NCBI GenBank assembly: GCA_019155185.1
Contig: CM032795.1
Span: 18,703,795 to 18,767,794, forward strand
DNA length: 64,000 nt
Source: Beaufortia kweichowensis
Lineage: Eukaryota > Chordata > Actinopteri > Cypriniformes > Gastromyzontidae
Reading direction: 5' to 3'
This document shows, piece by piece, positions 40,274 to 51,346 of the stretch. Positions within the stretch are counted from its first letter, which is position 1; each line of letters begins with the position of its first letter. The position numbers were made by a program, and so were the translations under genes. Below the pieces are notes generated by a model, which saw nothing but the letters and a program-made list of their open reading frames with translations, had not been told where the DNA came from and searched no databases.

Positions 40274-42273
40274 CTTTAGCACTTTCACTCCTCGCAGATG
40301 ATTACCAACACAACATGAAGTGTCTGAGTGGCCCCCAAGGGCCCCTGACCGTAACACTGTGCCTTGACTTCTTGAAGATAACCGACCCGAGCACATAAAC
40401 AAGAACACACACACAAACTTGTGCCTGGAGCGCTTAGTGTGTTGTACACACAACTGCACACACACACTTCCAAAAGGGCCTAACTGCACAAAACCAGAAC
40501 TGATAGAAAATACAGTGTCAAAATGACACATCCCAGTTTATTCAGTGTTTTAGTCTTTAATTTGAGACTTTTCTTCATTCTTTCTTTTATCTTTTACATC
40601 ATCGTTTAAAACGAAGGACGAGCTTGTGCTTCTTCAGTCATGTTTTCTCTACATAAACCAATATGACAGTTGAGGTTTATAGCCTCCACAGGCCGTCTCT
40701 CTTTTCACGTCCATGTCGGGGTGTCGCCACGAGGGAAAATAACAAACAAACATTGTTGTGTCCTGGTTTTCAGAGAGATATCATAATGCTATAAATGTTT
40801 TAACTACACAGATTAAACTAATGTTTAAATACTTACTAATATATTTTTAATGAAAATGGCCAAACAAAATAAAACATGTTAAATTTTGACAGTCAGCATG
40901 ACAGAATGAGTCCTGAAACCTTTCAAGTAGCGTCTCTCTACATTTACAAAACATATGAAAAAAACAACCTGGCAGGTAGTCATACAGTAGCGGCAGACAT
41001 TAGCTGACATTCTAAGGTGACAGGAAATGTCAAAGAATACACATCTGCATGCGTCTGTGTGCGCTCGCAAACACAAACATCTGAGCATCTGATGAAAAGT
41101 GAGTTTTCTATCATGCATAAATAGTGATCCGGTGACATGTTGGTTGACATCCCTGCAGATATTTTGCATATAAAATGCACTGCTGCTTTTTAATATTTCA
41201 CAAGGGTGTGCGGCGCATTTTTACCCCCTCGGCTTCGGTGTCAAGGGTACATCTGCATTTTCCAACAAAGAACTACAGAAAATATATTTAGAGAGAATAT
41301 GATTATCTTTAGAACGAGAACAGTAAATCAATAACACAATGAATCCTGACAATTTCCAAAGCGAGCACACAACGTATTGACTAGGAAATAAAAACAGTTT
41401 GCTTTGAGAGGAAGTTATTTTTTCGTGTAATGCATTTAACAATGAATAAAAGGTGGAAAGTATGTTTTTAAGTAAATTATGAGTCTAGGTTTATAAAATA
41501 TGATTATGCTACAGTCTAATGTGTGTAAAAATGTGGATAACTTGCTTCACACAAACCAACAATTATGATGCATGAAAACTTTATGAATGCATCAAATGAT
41601 TCCAATGAAGCTACTGAACAGAATGACCATGGAGACTGCTAATCTAATTTAATCGAAACCAGAAACATACTCGTACGCAGTACGCAGAAAAATCTAGATA
41701 CAAATGTTTGGTTAATGCATTGCAAGCACGCCATCTTGCTGTACAAAATTACACAAATGTTTGCATGACTATAACAAACCTGGATGTGTGATTATTCAGG
41801 TAGCTACTTAAAATGTATCCAGTTTAGCTTTAATATATCCAGTAACTTTAATCGACTGCATGATAAAAGTTTATTTAATAGAGCATTAGCTATGTGAAAT
41901 TAACCTTTAAATTAGAAAGAAACAAACACAGCTCTGCGTACTTGTGTAGAAGATGTTTTAGGCTTACAAAAGACGAGCCCTACCCAACGACTGCAGCGGA
42001 CGCTAGAAAAAGATGTCGACAGTGACACTTTTAACTGCCCAAGCACTGAAATAAAATGGTCGTAAATATAAAGAAAGGCTCATTTACCCAAGGTGCAACG
42101 GGACACCTTTCACCATTTAATCAGTCAGTCACCCAAGAGTAATGTCCTTAATATCATGAATCCACCATTTCTCTGTTTAACATAATTAAAATGTCCGCTG
42201 CCGGGGCCATAAACGGAGGGAGAGGATACTGTAATTCTGCCGTAAAGCCGCAGAGCGTAAAAATGTCACTTAC
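40271..42273. other. Noncoding stretch, no gene seen
   Basis: Unique AT-rich sequence. 41960-42260 is less AT-rich and lies just downstream (minus-strand sense) of the microexon candidate. Short CA-rich tract near 40410-40470. Confidence 0.6.
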
Positions 42274-42309
42274 CGAGTACCCTCGTCCTGACAAAGAGTG
42301 AGTGGAGCT
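42274..42309 (-). CDS. Candidate 36-nt microexon, minus strand
   Basis: On the minus strand a long pyrimidine tract (CCTCTCTCTTTCTCTCCCCCAG) ends in CAG, then 36 nt, then a strong donor (TACTCG/GTAAGTGAC). Length is a multiple of three and all frames are open: SSTHSLSGRGYS, APLTLCQDEGT or LHSLFVRTRVL. If joined to the candidate at 47640-47733, the second frame is used. Neuronal microexons have this size range and strong flanking signals, but the pyrimidine tract could simply be one more CT-rich repeat. The protein is not recognised. It could instead belong to a noncoding RNA. Confidence 0.28.
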
Positions 42310-42468
42310 CTGGGGGAGAGAAAGAGAGAGAGGAAGAGAACAGCGTTGACCTTTGAGGGATACTGTGAGATGACAGACACATGATGAAGTTCTAGCAGTT
42401 TAATATCAATATTCACATTAACCTTTTTCCCACCCTCGGTTCCTCTTCTATGCCTAATGACATTCCTT

Positions 42469-42512
42469 TTCTCTCTCTCTCTCTCTCTCAAGCTCTCCTC
42501 TCTCTCTCTCTC
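42469..42512. repeat. Interrupted (CT)n microsatellite
   Basis: Two CT runs separated by AAGCTCTC, lying about 160 bp upstream (minus-strand sense) of the microexon candidate. Confidence 0.93.
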
Positions 42513-45500
42513 AGACAGAACTAGAACCAGTGACCCATATGACTCCAGCATAATACCGCCTCATACAAATTGGTGTGGCTGCCCAAGGCCTTTTCTTTTC
42601 TCTCAGACCTTGGCATTATCTCAACAGAATTGAGCTTTTAGCTGAACACCTACAAGGTTAATCTAGAAAAACTTCTGGCCTATGGTCTCCTGCAATAAAG
42701 CAGAGAAATAGTATTAGACGTTCACCGGTGATGCTAAAGGGTTGCCAGGGTGTTGCTATGTGGTGTGCTAGGACATTATCATATTATATATCCTAAATAT
42801 ATTATATGCCTTTCTGCAATGTAAATCAAAATGGGTTATTTGTAGTCAAAACATGAAATACAAATTTTCTAAAAATGTGTATAAAAAATAGAAATATTTA
42901 TGTGTTATGGATGTGGGTGGATGTGTTATGGATGCAACACACTTTGTAGGATTACTGTGAATTCAAATGCACAAACCAGAAGCAATAATACCAAACAAAT
43001 GGAGAAGAGATGACTCTTTAAAGAACATAAAATATTTATTTTATTTTCATTTTATTGTGCCGATTTAAGAGTGTGAATATGGATAGTTATGTGCCAATTC
43101 TGAAAACTATGAAAAATCATGCTTTAACATACAAAAATACTTTAAAAACTTTGAGAGAGACCTCATATGGGTATCTGAGCTATCATTATGGTAAAAACAT
43201 TGAATTGCCCTAATGTAATCTCCAAAAACACCCAACAGTATCTCATCTCAAGCCACAAAACATGAGGTACTGTATCCTGTCCACACACTTGCCTCAGCAA
43301 CTATCACTAAAAACATTTAAGCATACTTTGCATTCATCTAAAAACACTGACATTTACTCTGCTTACAGAGAGCTCACACATTTGGTTACATCATTTTCTA
43401 GAACTTTGTCATGGATTGCCATCACAAAAGAAATGACATTTCAGATCAGACCCAAGACACTCAGTGTTTGCATCCATTTTCCACGCCGTTGCATCAGCCC
43501 GTCAGTTTACGGTAAATGAGGGGAAATGAAAGTATTTTCTTTTGGCATGACAGGCTCTTCTTTAGATTCAGATTTATATGTGGGTCTTTTCTAAACACTT
43601 GAGGGTTGTTTGAATGAGTCGTCAACAACTGCGAGTTGCGCGGAGCTCTGAACCTAGCTTATGACTTCCAAACATTAGCTTAAGATGAATGCGAAGTCTT
43701 TCACCAAACGAAAATAAATCAAGGGAGCCGTCACGAAAAGATAACAATGTTGAACTCAAAAGAAAACAATTCAACAATCCTAACACAACGCAACAGTCTA
43801 TCCATTGCGTGAAGGCCCTAAGTAAACAGTTACAGACTAAGACTTGAAAAATGTAAGTTTCTTTAGTCACTGGCATTATAATCCTGCTGTATCACCATAG
43901 TGTATTCGAGCAGTTAGCATTACAAAGAAACATGGAAAAAGATAAACATACAAATCACACAAGATGATCTTGAGGAGGAGGACACGCTTATTATTAAAAA
44001 GGTGTGACACTTGTGGTGTAAACATGGTTTGCGTTTTTATTTACATAACCATATCGTGATATACATTACAGCAAAATAAAATGACTCATATCGTGGTTTC
44101 TGGTCGTATCACCAACCCTAAGACTACCAAAAAACTAATCGCTGGATGTTTCATCACAATACTGCAATACTTTAGCGATCAACTAAAGGGCAAATAATAA
44201 TATCTAATTAGATTCCGATTATTTGGCATCACCTAGCAATAGAAAATAAAATAGAAAAAAAATTATTTAGTATTTTACAAAATATAAAAAATAAATAAAT
44301 TACATATCCATTCCATAACCTCCATAATATGTTCAAAGTATAACTAAAACTTCAAGTCATGAAGCAAATCCCTCACTAATCTAAAATTCACCATCAAAGG
44401 CACAGAAAAACAGAAACACAGTCTCCTACAGCAATCTCAGAGCAAGACTAAAAGTCAAGTTCCTTCTTCCAGTACAAGACTAGCCTTGAATACCAATCTC
44501 CAAATCTTTACAAGTCTTTTTGCCGGTTTCCTCCATGCGATTGGCAATTTCTCTCTCTGTCTCAGGGGGTGACTTTTCCGCAAGACCAATTTTGTCCTTG
44601 CACAGGATTCAGTCACACATCCACACACCTGCTGCATGGGTTTAACCTTCATCAGTTCAACTGCTCCCTCACACACTCACCACAAATTCCCACTGTGACA
44701 ATTAGGAAAACGTTCCCGAGAAAACCTGAAAGACAGCACGGCGGGATTCAACTCTTCCAGAACCTTCCTCTTTCGATCCCTCTCTCACAGAAGAGCGAGA
44801 AGGCGTAACGTATGAAGGAGGGCGCAAATCTCACTGGGAGGCCGAAAATTTGCAGAGTTAGCCTTACAAAGCCTCGGTTCATTCACATCACCACATTCAG
44901 ACCTGAAAGGGAGACTTATTTAAATGATAATGAGGAACAATGCGTTGGATTTAGTGCTGCGAAAAGAGGAGAAAAAATCCATTACATCAGCCGCGGTTCA
45001 TAAGCCACGGGGCCGGGCCACATCTAAACACGCTCCCTTAAAGGCCATTATACACAGCACTCAATGGATTTTCCTAGCACTTAGGACTTTAAAAAAGGAT
45101 TAAGATGCAGGGCGGGAGAGAATGAGAGAAAAACGAACGAGAAAGAGAGAGAGAAACTGGGCGACGGGGCGAGTGAAACAGCAGCTGTTTTGGGGTTAAC
45201 CAAACAACCCCTCTAAAAATAAATGGGAGTGAACCTGCTTTTTTATTCGAACACTTTTCTTGAGCCCCAGCAGATTTGGTGACAAGCGGGAGGGGGCGGG
45301 TTGTTAAGCTACGGACAAGACTATTGGTTAAGATAGGGCAGAGGATGAAAAGAAGCCAATCGGGACGCAACGGAGCGTGAAGTCAGCGAGAGAACAGACG
45401 GATGAGATGCAATGGGTGTTGCCGGGTCTCTGTGGGCAGCTTCTGTGACATAGTGGGTGGGTTCGAAACTATCAGTGTTGCCAGAACCACTAAAAATCAT

Positions 45501-45646
45501 CCTCACCACTTAAAGCAAACACACAATGTATCATATTCTATAGAATGAATGCCATAATTATTTGATGTGAATGAAACGATAACACTAAATAATACTGTGG
45601 TATGGTTACTTAACGACACCTCAAACAACTGAAAACAACTAAGAAC
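42513..45646. other. Noncoding stretch, no gene seen
   Basis: Unique sequence. 42737-42775 has GTTGCCAGGGTGTTGCTATG, an isolated reverse copy of the unit of the minisatellite at 45647. 42890-42945 has a short duplication (GTGTTATGGATG). 44550-45300 is less AT-rich with no credible exon. Confidence 0.55.
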
Positions 45647-45923
45647 AACCTCCGAGCAACGCCCTAGCAACCACACAGCAACCCTACAGAAAAAAAATAA
45701 TCACCAAGAACACTTTTGTTAACCCACCCTGAGTAAATTATGACAGAAATTAATTTTTTTAGGTCAACTCTTTAATCAACATCCTAACAAACACTAAGAA
45801 CAACATTCTAGCAAAGCCCTAGCAACTACATAGCAACCCCTCAAAAAACAACAACACTCAGATCACTTTGGTAACCACCCACAACATTCTAGCAATGCCC
45901 TAGCAACTACATAGCAACCCCTC
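45647..45923. repeat. Minisatellite of CCCTAGCAAC units
   Basis: Three diverged copies of a core of about 40 bp: GCAACGCCCTAGCAACCACA near 45656, GCAAAGCCCTAGCAACTACA near 45811 and GCAATGCCCTAGCAACTACA near 45892. The last two are spaced about 82 bp apart and also share ACAACATTCTAGCAA and CACTCAGATCACTTT. This unit is common in cyprinid genomes. Confidence 0.8.
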
Positions 45924-46479
45924 ATCACTCAGATCACTTTCTAGCATCATGACAACATGAATTACACGCTCTAATATGACTTGCATTTTTCTCTGAAAAA
46001 AGAAAATCTAGTTGTACAATTGTGTAAATAATTGATTAAAAAGTGCACTAAAATGCCCTTTCATTAAAAATTCCTGGTGGATGAAAAAACAAAATGATAA
46101 TTAAATGTGACCAGTGACAGTAAAATCATAAGAAAAATTCAACATGCTTTACTTTGCATCTCACAGTCTCATTCTGGTTCACATCAAATTAAAAATGTTG
46201 TCTCGTCTATGACTACGGTCTCTACTTATTAATTCATTATCACTAAAGAGATATCCTGTTTCGTCTTTCTCTAACATCTTCACAACCCGTGTTAAACCAG
46301 TTGATTTATTACTCCAAAATAAAAAGAACATGGCAAAAACATGCACTACTAAAGCGGTTTTTAAAAACTCAGTGTCTGCCCTCACTTCTGTGAGACAACG
46401 CCACCCCCCTCGTTTGTTTCCATTTCCTTCTGACAACTCCAGCGACAAAAAGAAATCCAGTTTTATCCGCCTCTGAAGC

Positions 46480-47570
46480 GCAGAGATCGTTAGCTAGCGG
46501 CGCGCACGCATAGGCGGCTTTGAAGTGAGTATGAAAAGCGCATTTGGTATGCAAAGAAATTAGCATGTACTGCGAATCACAAGGGAAGATTTTTACACCA
46601 TTTAACGAAGTGACAGTGATGAAAGATGATCCTGTTTACAAAGCTAGCGTTAGCGCCGCTGTCCGGGCCTCATGCGGCGGGACGGAGACGAACAGGCTTC
46701 CTAGATCTCGTGCTGTCTCTCTTTCTCTCGCTCTCAGATGGACAGATAGGCCTACAGATGACATGGATATTGCGCTCTGCATTTTAGCACCATTTCTTTG
46801 GCAGGAGATTAGAAGGAAATGTCATATCTGGCGCTGTCAGCCCTTACAGTCTGCAATTTTCTACCGTCTTTCAGCTCGTTCTCCTCTCTCTCTGCCCGTT
46901 CCTTGTTCTGTCGCTTTTCGCTGTCAAAACTGTCAGCCTGGATCACGCTTTTATCTGCCTGGAGCTCGTATCTCTCTTTCCCTCCCTCTCTTCCTCTGAC
47001 TTTTTCCCTGAAAAAAAGGCGTTTGCGCAAATTCATAAATGACATCGGCGAGGGGTGGGAGGGGGACAGAAGACTGAAATTTCCCTCGGAATCTGAAAAG
47101 CCCAAGCGTCGCATTTAATCTCTTCATTAAAAACATTTGATTCTTTTCATCATCTCCTCCTCCCCTTCATCTCCCGTTCGTTACGGATCCATCCGAGTGA
47201 ATTTTCCCGGGGATTTCGGACACGCGTTTGACAGGCATTAGTTAGGGACGAGCATTCAACGAGTCTCTAGGGAATTAGACACAAATTCTCATTACCCTTC
47301 TCCTCTTCATATTATCTCTACCAAATGAACCCTACTGCTAGTTTTTTTTCTTCAATACTACGCCACATTACTCAGAGAGAGATGTTAGGAATCTCTTTTC
47401 TATAAAGACGTTGGCAATGGTGACGCTCTTAGCTGACGAAACAAGAGTCACCTGTCAAAATTAGGCCAATTAGGTGAATCTCATTGTTAGCTATTACCTA
47501 ATTTGCGTAATTCTTTTTCATACAGACAGCGCATGCAAATTAAACAACACTATCTTGCTAAAGTTGAGGT
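46480..47570. promoter_or_regulatory. Long enhancer-like or unrecognised exon-like block
   Basis: About 1.1 kb of balanced, repeat-poor sequence. Motif-dense parts are 47230-47570 (GGGAATTAGACACAAATTCT, GCCAATTAGGTGAATC, ACCTAATTTGCGTAATTC and an ATGCAAAT octamer at about 47533). A plus-strand frame (46544-46999) is open for 151 codons and overlaps open frames on the minus strand (46809-47114). None is recognised, and the peptide is Ser/Leu/Arg-rich. A strong acceptor-like TTTCTCTCGCTCTCAG ends at 46737. A regulatory element is preferred. Confidence 0.33.
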
Positions 47571-47639
47571 CAAAAAGCCATTTCCTATTGGTTGTCATAG
47601 TGATGTCATACGATGTGATGCGCACGAATCTGTGCTCAC

Positions 47640-47733
47640 CTCGCTGAGCCGATCTTTAGAGCTGCTCCTTCGTGCCGCGATTCACCTCCGGCTCCTCCAT
47701 CTTCCTTCCAGCTTGGCTCAGAAGACTCAGAGA
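47640..47733 (-). CDS. Candidate 94-nt exon, minus strand
   Basis: On the minus strand the acceptor GTTTTGTTTTTCTCTGTCTAG and donor GCGAG/GTGAGCAC, both good, enclose 94 nt. Two frames contain stops. The third is open: entry in phase 1, exit in phase 2, reading SESSEPSWKEDGGAGGES followed by RHEGAALKIGSA. The peptide is polar and low-complexity, as in disordered linkers, and is not recognised. It fits in phase both to the candidate upstream (48276-48319, giving a Val at the junction) and to the microexon downstream (42274-42309, giving an Arg). A noncoding transcript is an equal alternative. Confidence 0.3.
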
Positions 47734-47890
47734 CTAGACAGAGAAAAACAAAACATAACACTTTAGAAGTAGGACAAGAGCCTTTTAAGTGTTGATCCAG
47801 AAAACTCCACGCATTTGTTTCGAGTACCATCGTGAAATTATGTACTCTTGTATCCTCCAGCATAACCTCGTTCCTACAAAGCAACAAAAT

Positions 47891-47998
47891 CATTTATTTA
47901 TTCACTTGGCAGACACTTTAATCCAAAGCAAATTACTGTGCATTCAAGTCACATTGTATCAGTTCGTACCCCTTGAATTACACCCGTGACCTTGCGTG
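47891..47998 (-). mobile_element. tRNA-derived SINE fragment, minus strand
   Basis: On the minus strand it reads AAGGTCACGGGTGTAATTCA (decayed B box), then ACTTGAATGCACAGTAATTT, GCTTTGGATTAAAGTGTCTG and CCAAGTGAATAAATAAATGA. This is the same family as 13771-13877. Confidence 0.7.
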
Positions 47999-48275
47999 TG
48001 TAAAGTTTTGTCTCCACTTTCCCAGAGCTTTGCAGGGCAGTGTTGACCTACTACTTTTAATATATGTGTACAGAGCATCAGCCCATCAAACCCAAGAGAA
48101 CACAAGTGTTTTTGCTGAAACAGTAAAATGTATGTGGTGATGTAGGCAGCTTTATGCATTCCTGAAATCTGATTGGTGGAGGGGTTTAGAGACACTATAA
48201 AAACTCAACCTGCACTTAAAGATCCACTGATTTGCATGCATGCAAAAGGCCGTGGCATTAGAAAAACCAGCTCAC

Positions 48276-48319
48276 CTAAAATGACATTAACTGACCTTGT
48301 TCGATGCTTGGAGGACAAT
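48276..48319 (-). CDS. Candidate 44-nt exon, minus strand
   Basis: On the minus strand the acceptor CTGTTGCCTTTTCTGCAG and donor TTTTAG/GTGAGC enclose 44 nt. One frame is open (phase 2 in, phase 1 out), reading LSSKHRTRSVNVIL, and the other two contain stops. The exit phase matches the entry phase of the candidate at 47640-47733 across an intron of about 540 bp. An earlier donor-like AACAAG/GTCAGT would give 24 nt. Peptide unrecognised. Confidence 0.22.
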
Positions 48320-48441
48320 CTGCAGAAAAGGCAACAGAGAAAATAATATGGAGCAGATTTGTGTAATGGTTTGCCACATCATTATCATTATACCAGCTTG
48401 TATGATAGTATGCATGTACAGTATGCAAACCTTTTCTTTCA

Positions 48442-48464
48442 CGTGTGTGTGTGTGTGTGTGTGT
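48442..48464. repeat. (GT)n microsatellite
   Basis: About eleven GT units. Shorter GT/CA runs lie at 18676-18691, 22128-22141 and 26837-26849. Confidence 0.9.
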
Positions 48465-49539
48465 TTATATCCCCAGTGGCTCACAAGGTCTTGGCCCTAG
48501 TCTCCAGATCTCTACTCTAATTTAAACAGATCACAGCTACAATTAACCTTTTCTACTAAATATCAATTATAGCCCCAGGCAGGGCAGAATTAAAATGGTC
48601 ATCAGCTAGTCTGACAGGTCCTGCATTCTGCCACCACCTGGTCATCGTTCTCTCCTTCCCCCCCTCCCAGAAGCCCCGTTTAATTACCCCAGCCAATACC
48701 GAGCCAACGCAGGAATGACTCCGCGCCAACGGTGGATGATTGGCACAATGGATTACTATTCAGCTGAGGTCAGACGCGACTGCTGGTGGAGAGATGCAAC
48801 CTAGGCACAACGTAAGAAGCTGCAGGTGGGCCTAATCAAGTCAGAGTAATTTGCCATAGTCAAGACAGGAGCTCGAATCTGTCAGAAACGCTGACAAGCT
48901 AATCAGTCCCGCTATCACGATGTAAATGCTTAGAGAATTGCAAAATTGTTGGTGTTTTATAAAACAGGTGAAGTGTGTGGGCTCTGCGTGTGCCGTGCAT
49001 ACGCGTGTCAAGAACCTGGTTTTGATTTGTTTACTCTTTGTTTGTTTGGCGTAACGGTAAGAATATGAATGTTTTGAAATTACCAGGCTTCACCGATGTG
49101 GAAACAAATAAAAACTGTCTTGATTTAAAATGCATTTTTGGACATACGTGAGTTTTGGGAGACTTCAAATAAAGCTGAAATGTATGCAGTCAGTGTCCTG
49201 AAGGTCTTAGTTGAGGCGTTGTGCTTTGGCACATAGCAAGCCAAAGGTTTTGCAGGTTTGCCCCTCAGAGTCAAATTATGCAAAGTGTTTGAAATGCAAA
49301 TGTTTGTTTTCGTTCTCTGATTTTAGTTATGGATTCATGTCTTGTTTAGTGCTACAAGGTCAAACATGTTAACTTCAAATATCGGTACAAGGGCAAATCT
49401 TTCTGTCAAGTTTTCAAAAAAAACAAAACAAAATAAAATGAAAATTGCTTAATACGTTTACCTGCGAATGACGTATCAATATTCTTAATATTAAAAACAT
49501 GAATAATTATAAATTCTGCACAAGCTGAATTTTTCTAGC
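48465..49539. other. Noncoding stretch, no gene seen
   Basis: 48540-48950 is balanced and repeat-free (AATTACAATT, CTTAATTACC-like words) and may be regulatory. The rest is AT-rich. Confidence 0.5.
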
Positions 49540-49590
49540 TGCTTTTAAACAGAGCTACATTGTAAAAGCGCTATACAAATAAACTTGAAC
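49540..49590 (+). repeat. Dispersed repeat fragment (GCGCTATACAAATAAA word)
   Basis: AACAGAGCTACATTGTAAAA and GCGCTATACAAATAAACTTG resemble a dispersed cyprinid repeat. Related words occur at 53772-53842 and 60905-61015. Confidence 0.5.
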
Positions 49591-49684
49591 TTTAAACAAA
49601 CAATATTAGCCTACTTTTCATAAGTCCCAATCAAGTCTCACCTTCCCTACTTTCTCAATGAGTACTCTGCTTTACCTAATAATA

Positions 49685-49907
49685 CAAAAAATCTTTTAGC
49701 ATTTATTTACCATCATACCCTAAACCTGTATGACTTTATTCTTCAGTGCAACACAAAAGAAGATATTTTAAGGAATGTTTGTAACCAAACAGCATTGGCC
49801 CCCATTGACTTTTATTATATGGAGACCAAACTACTGAAATATTTTTCAAAAATCTTCTTTTATCAATGACATGATGGTTAGTAAATAATGACAGATTATC
49901 TCTTTAA
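49685..49907. mobile_element. Degenerate copy of the TTAA-type MITE
   Basis: GCATTTATTTACCATCATAC, CTAAACCTGTATGACTTTAT, ACACAAAAGAAGATATTTTA and AATGTTTGTAACCAAACAGC on the left, and CATGATGGTTAGTAAATAAT with ATCTCTTTAA on the right, follow the order of the family consensus. The right TTAA is retained and the left end is lost. Confidence 0.78.
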
Positions 49908-50657
49908 ATGTGCTGCAAATGCTATTTTAAGGTTGTGGCTATTTAACATCAATGTTTTACTTTTTTGTGTTCACTTTTTCTTTCGTTACCTTCAAAGGGC
50001 ACTTAATTTGACCCACACAAATGAAGAACTACAACAAAGCACAACTATAACACTGAAGAAAGAGAGGTTAAAAAAATACAATGTAAACCAGATTGACTGT
50101 AGAGAAAGAGCACATGAAACCAGACAGAAAAAGACAGACACAAGAAAGACAAGGGGAGTAACGGCCATGAATGCTTTCACGCTGGGCTCTAAAGGTAAAG
50201 CCCTTCTCCCACACGCTGCTGAATCTCTGCCCTGAAGGGAGAACCAGCGGGCAGCCGTGCCGAGATCCGTACTGGGGTGAAGCTCCTCTGTTATGTTATT
50301 CTGCTCTTTTGATCCTGTCTAACCTCAAAGGGCCCGCTGTCTCCAACCAAGAGCTCCTGAGCCGCCACAAGTCCCACCTCCATTAGCCTGAGAACCTCGC
50401 CCTTCTCACTTGCACTTTATCTCAGTCTCTCTCTCTCTTTTTTTCACCTGTCAGCTGCTTTGCTCTGGAATCAAACCCCGTCAGTCCTTGTTATGTCCCC
50501 GCCCGACTCTCAAGCCCACCCCTTCCCCACGGATGAAAGCTCTGCGTTGCCGGCGGCGACGAGCGGATGGGAATAGAGTAACAGAGGGCAGGCTCTGGGG
50601 ACACAGATCCTTCCCCTAATTTGCTGGAAAAAGTGTCCCGCACTAGAGGAGTCTCAC
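49908..50657. other. Noncoding stretch, GC-balanced second half
   Basis: 50160-50950 is among the more GC-balanced parts of the window. A good acceptor-like tract ends at 50451 (TTTTTTTCACCTGTCAG) and precedes an open plus-strand frame to 50619, but no donor or recognisable protein follows, so no exon is called. Confidence 0.45.
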
Positions 50658-50678
50658 CTCTATTAACCCAAAGCGAGA
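50658..50678 (-). CDS. Candidate 21-nt microexon, minus strand
   Basis: On the minus strand a pyrimidine tract of about 70 bases, ending CCTTTTCGTCTCTCTTCAG, precedes 21 nt (reading SRFGLIE in phase 0 or SLWVNR in phase 1) and a good donor (AGAG/GTGAGACT). It could join the 94-nt candidate in phase 1 if the 44-nt one were skipped, but not the 44-nt one. The CT-rich tract may be just another simple repeat, which weakens the case. Confidence 0.18.
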
Positions 50679-51060
50679 CTGAAGAGAGACGAAAAGGGAG
50701 GGAGACAAAAGAACAGAGAAAGGGAGGAGAGAGAGAGAGAGAGCGGCAGCGGTGCCTCTACAGTGGCTCAATCTCCAGGCTCATTATCCCGGAGTCGCCC
50801 CAGAGCAGAGCAGAGCGCTCGGAGCACGGCAGGGCCGCGACAAGGCCAGGGGCCAAATGGATTCATCTGCTCTCATTTGCTCCTGTCTCGACAGCGGCAG
50901 CTGCTCAGAGAGAGGTGGATTGAATGAGGGAGAGAGGGCGGGAGTGTGAGAGATTCAAGGCTTTGTCTTCTTTCCTAGTACAGCACCACCTGTCTTCTGA
51001 ACTGTGCAATGGCAATAAATAAATTAAAACTGAAAAACATTCAAATACCACTAGCAAATT

Positions 51061-51286
51061 ACACTCTTTAAAATAAAGGTGCTTTAAAACTATTTCCACA
51101 GCAATGCCATATAAAAACCATTTTGGTTCCCTCAAAGAACCAAAGTTTTTAGTTCTTGGGTTCCACTACAAATAACCATTTGTTAAACAAAAAGGTTCTT
51201 GAAGATGTTGAAGGTTCATTATGGAAAAAAAATCAGGCAAAAATATTTCTATGGCATAATGAAGCACCATAATTTTAAGGGGTGTA
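51061..51286. mobile_element. Palindromic MITE with AAAGGTGCTTT ends
   Basis: The left end ACACTCTTTAAAATAAAGGT and GCTTTAAAAC, with internal GCAATGCCATATAAAAACC and TTGGTTCCCTCAAAGAACC, are mirrored by AAAAAGGTTCTTGAAGATGT, ATGGCATAATGAAGCACC and AATTTTAAGGGGTGT. This layout, with AAGAACC/GGTTCTT pairs, is typical of a nonautonomous element abundant in cyprinids. No target duplication is identified. Confidence 0.82.
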
Positions 51287-51346
51287 ACGATACACTCCAC
51301 CCACAATACTGGGTTCACAAACACGACTGTATAAAAATAGTTTCTA
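51281..51346. mobile_element. Fragment of a GTGTAACGATACA-type element
   Basis: GGGTGTAACGATACACTCCA and CAATACTGGGTTCACAAACA resemble the end of another fish DNA element. It directly abuts or overlaps the right end of the previous MITE, so one may have inserted at the edge of the other. Confidence 0.4.

Noticed and set aside
46544..46999. 151-codon plus-strand frame
   Set aside because: Overlaps open minus-strand frames in a compositionally balanced block, and the peptide is Ser/Leu/Arg-rich with no recognisable family.
50452..50619. Strong acceptor followed by an open plus-strand frame
   Set aside because: No good donor, Arg/Pro-rich unrecognised peptide, and the acceptor tract is part of CT-rich sequence.
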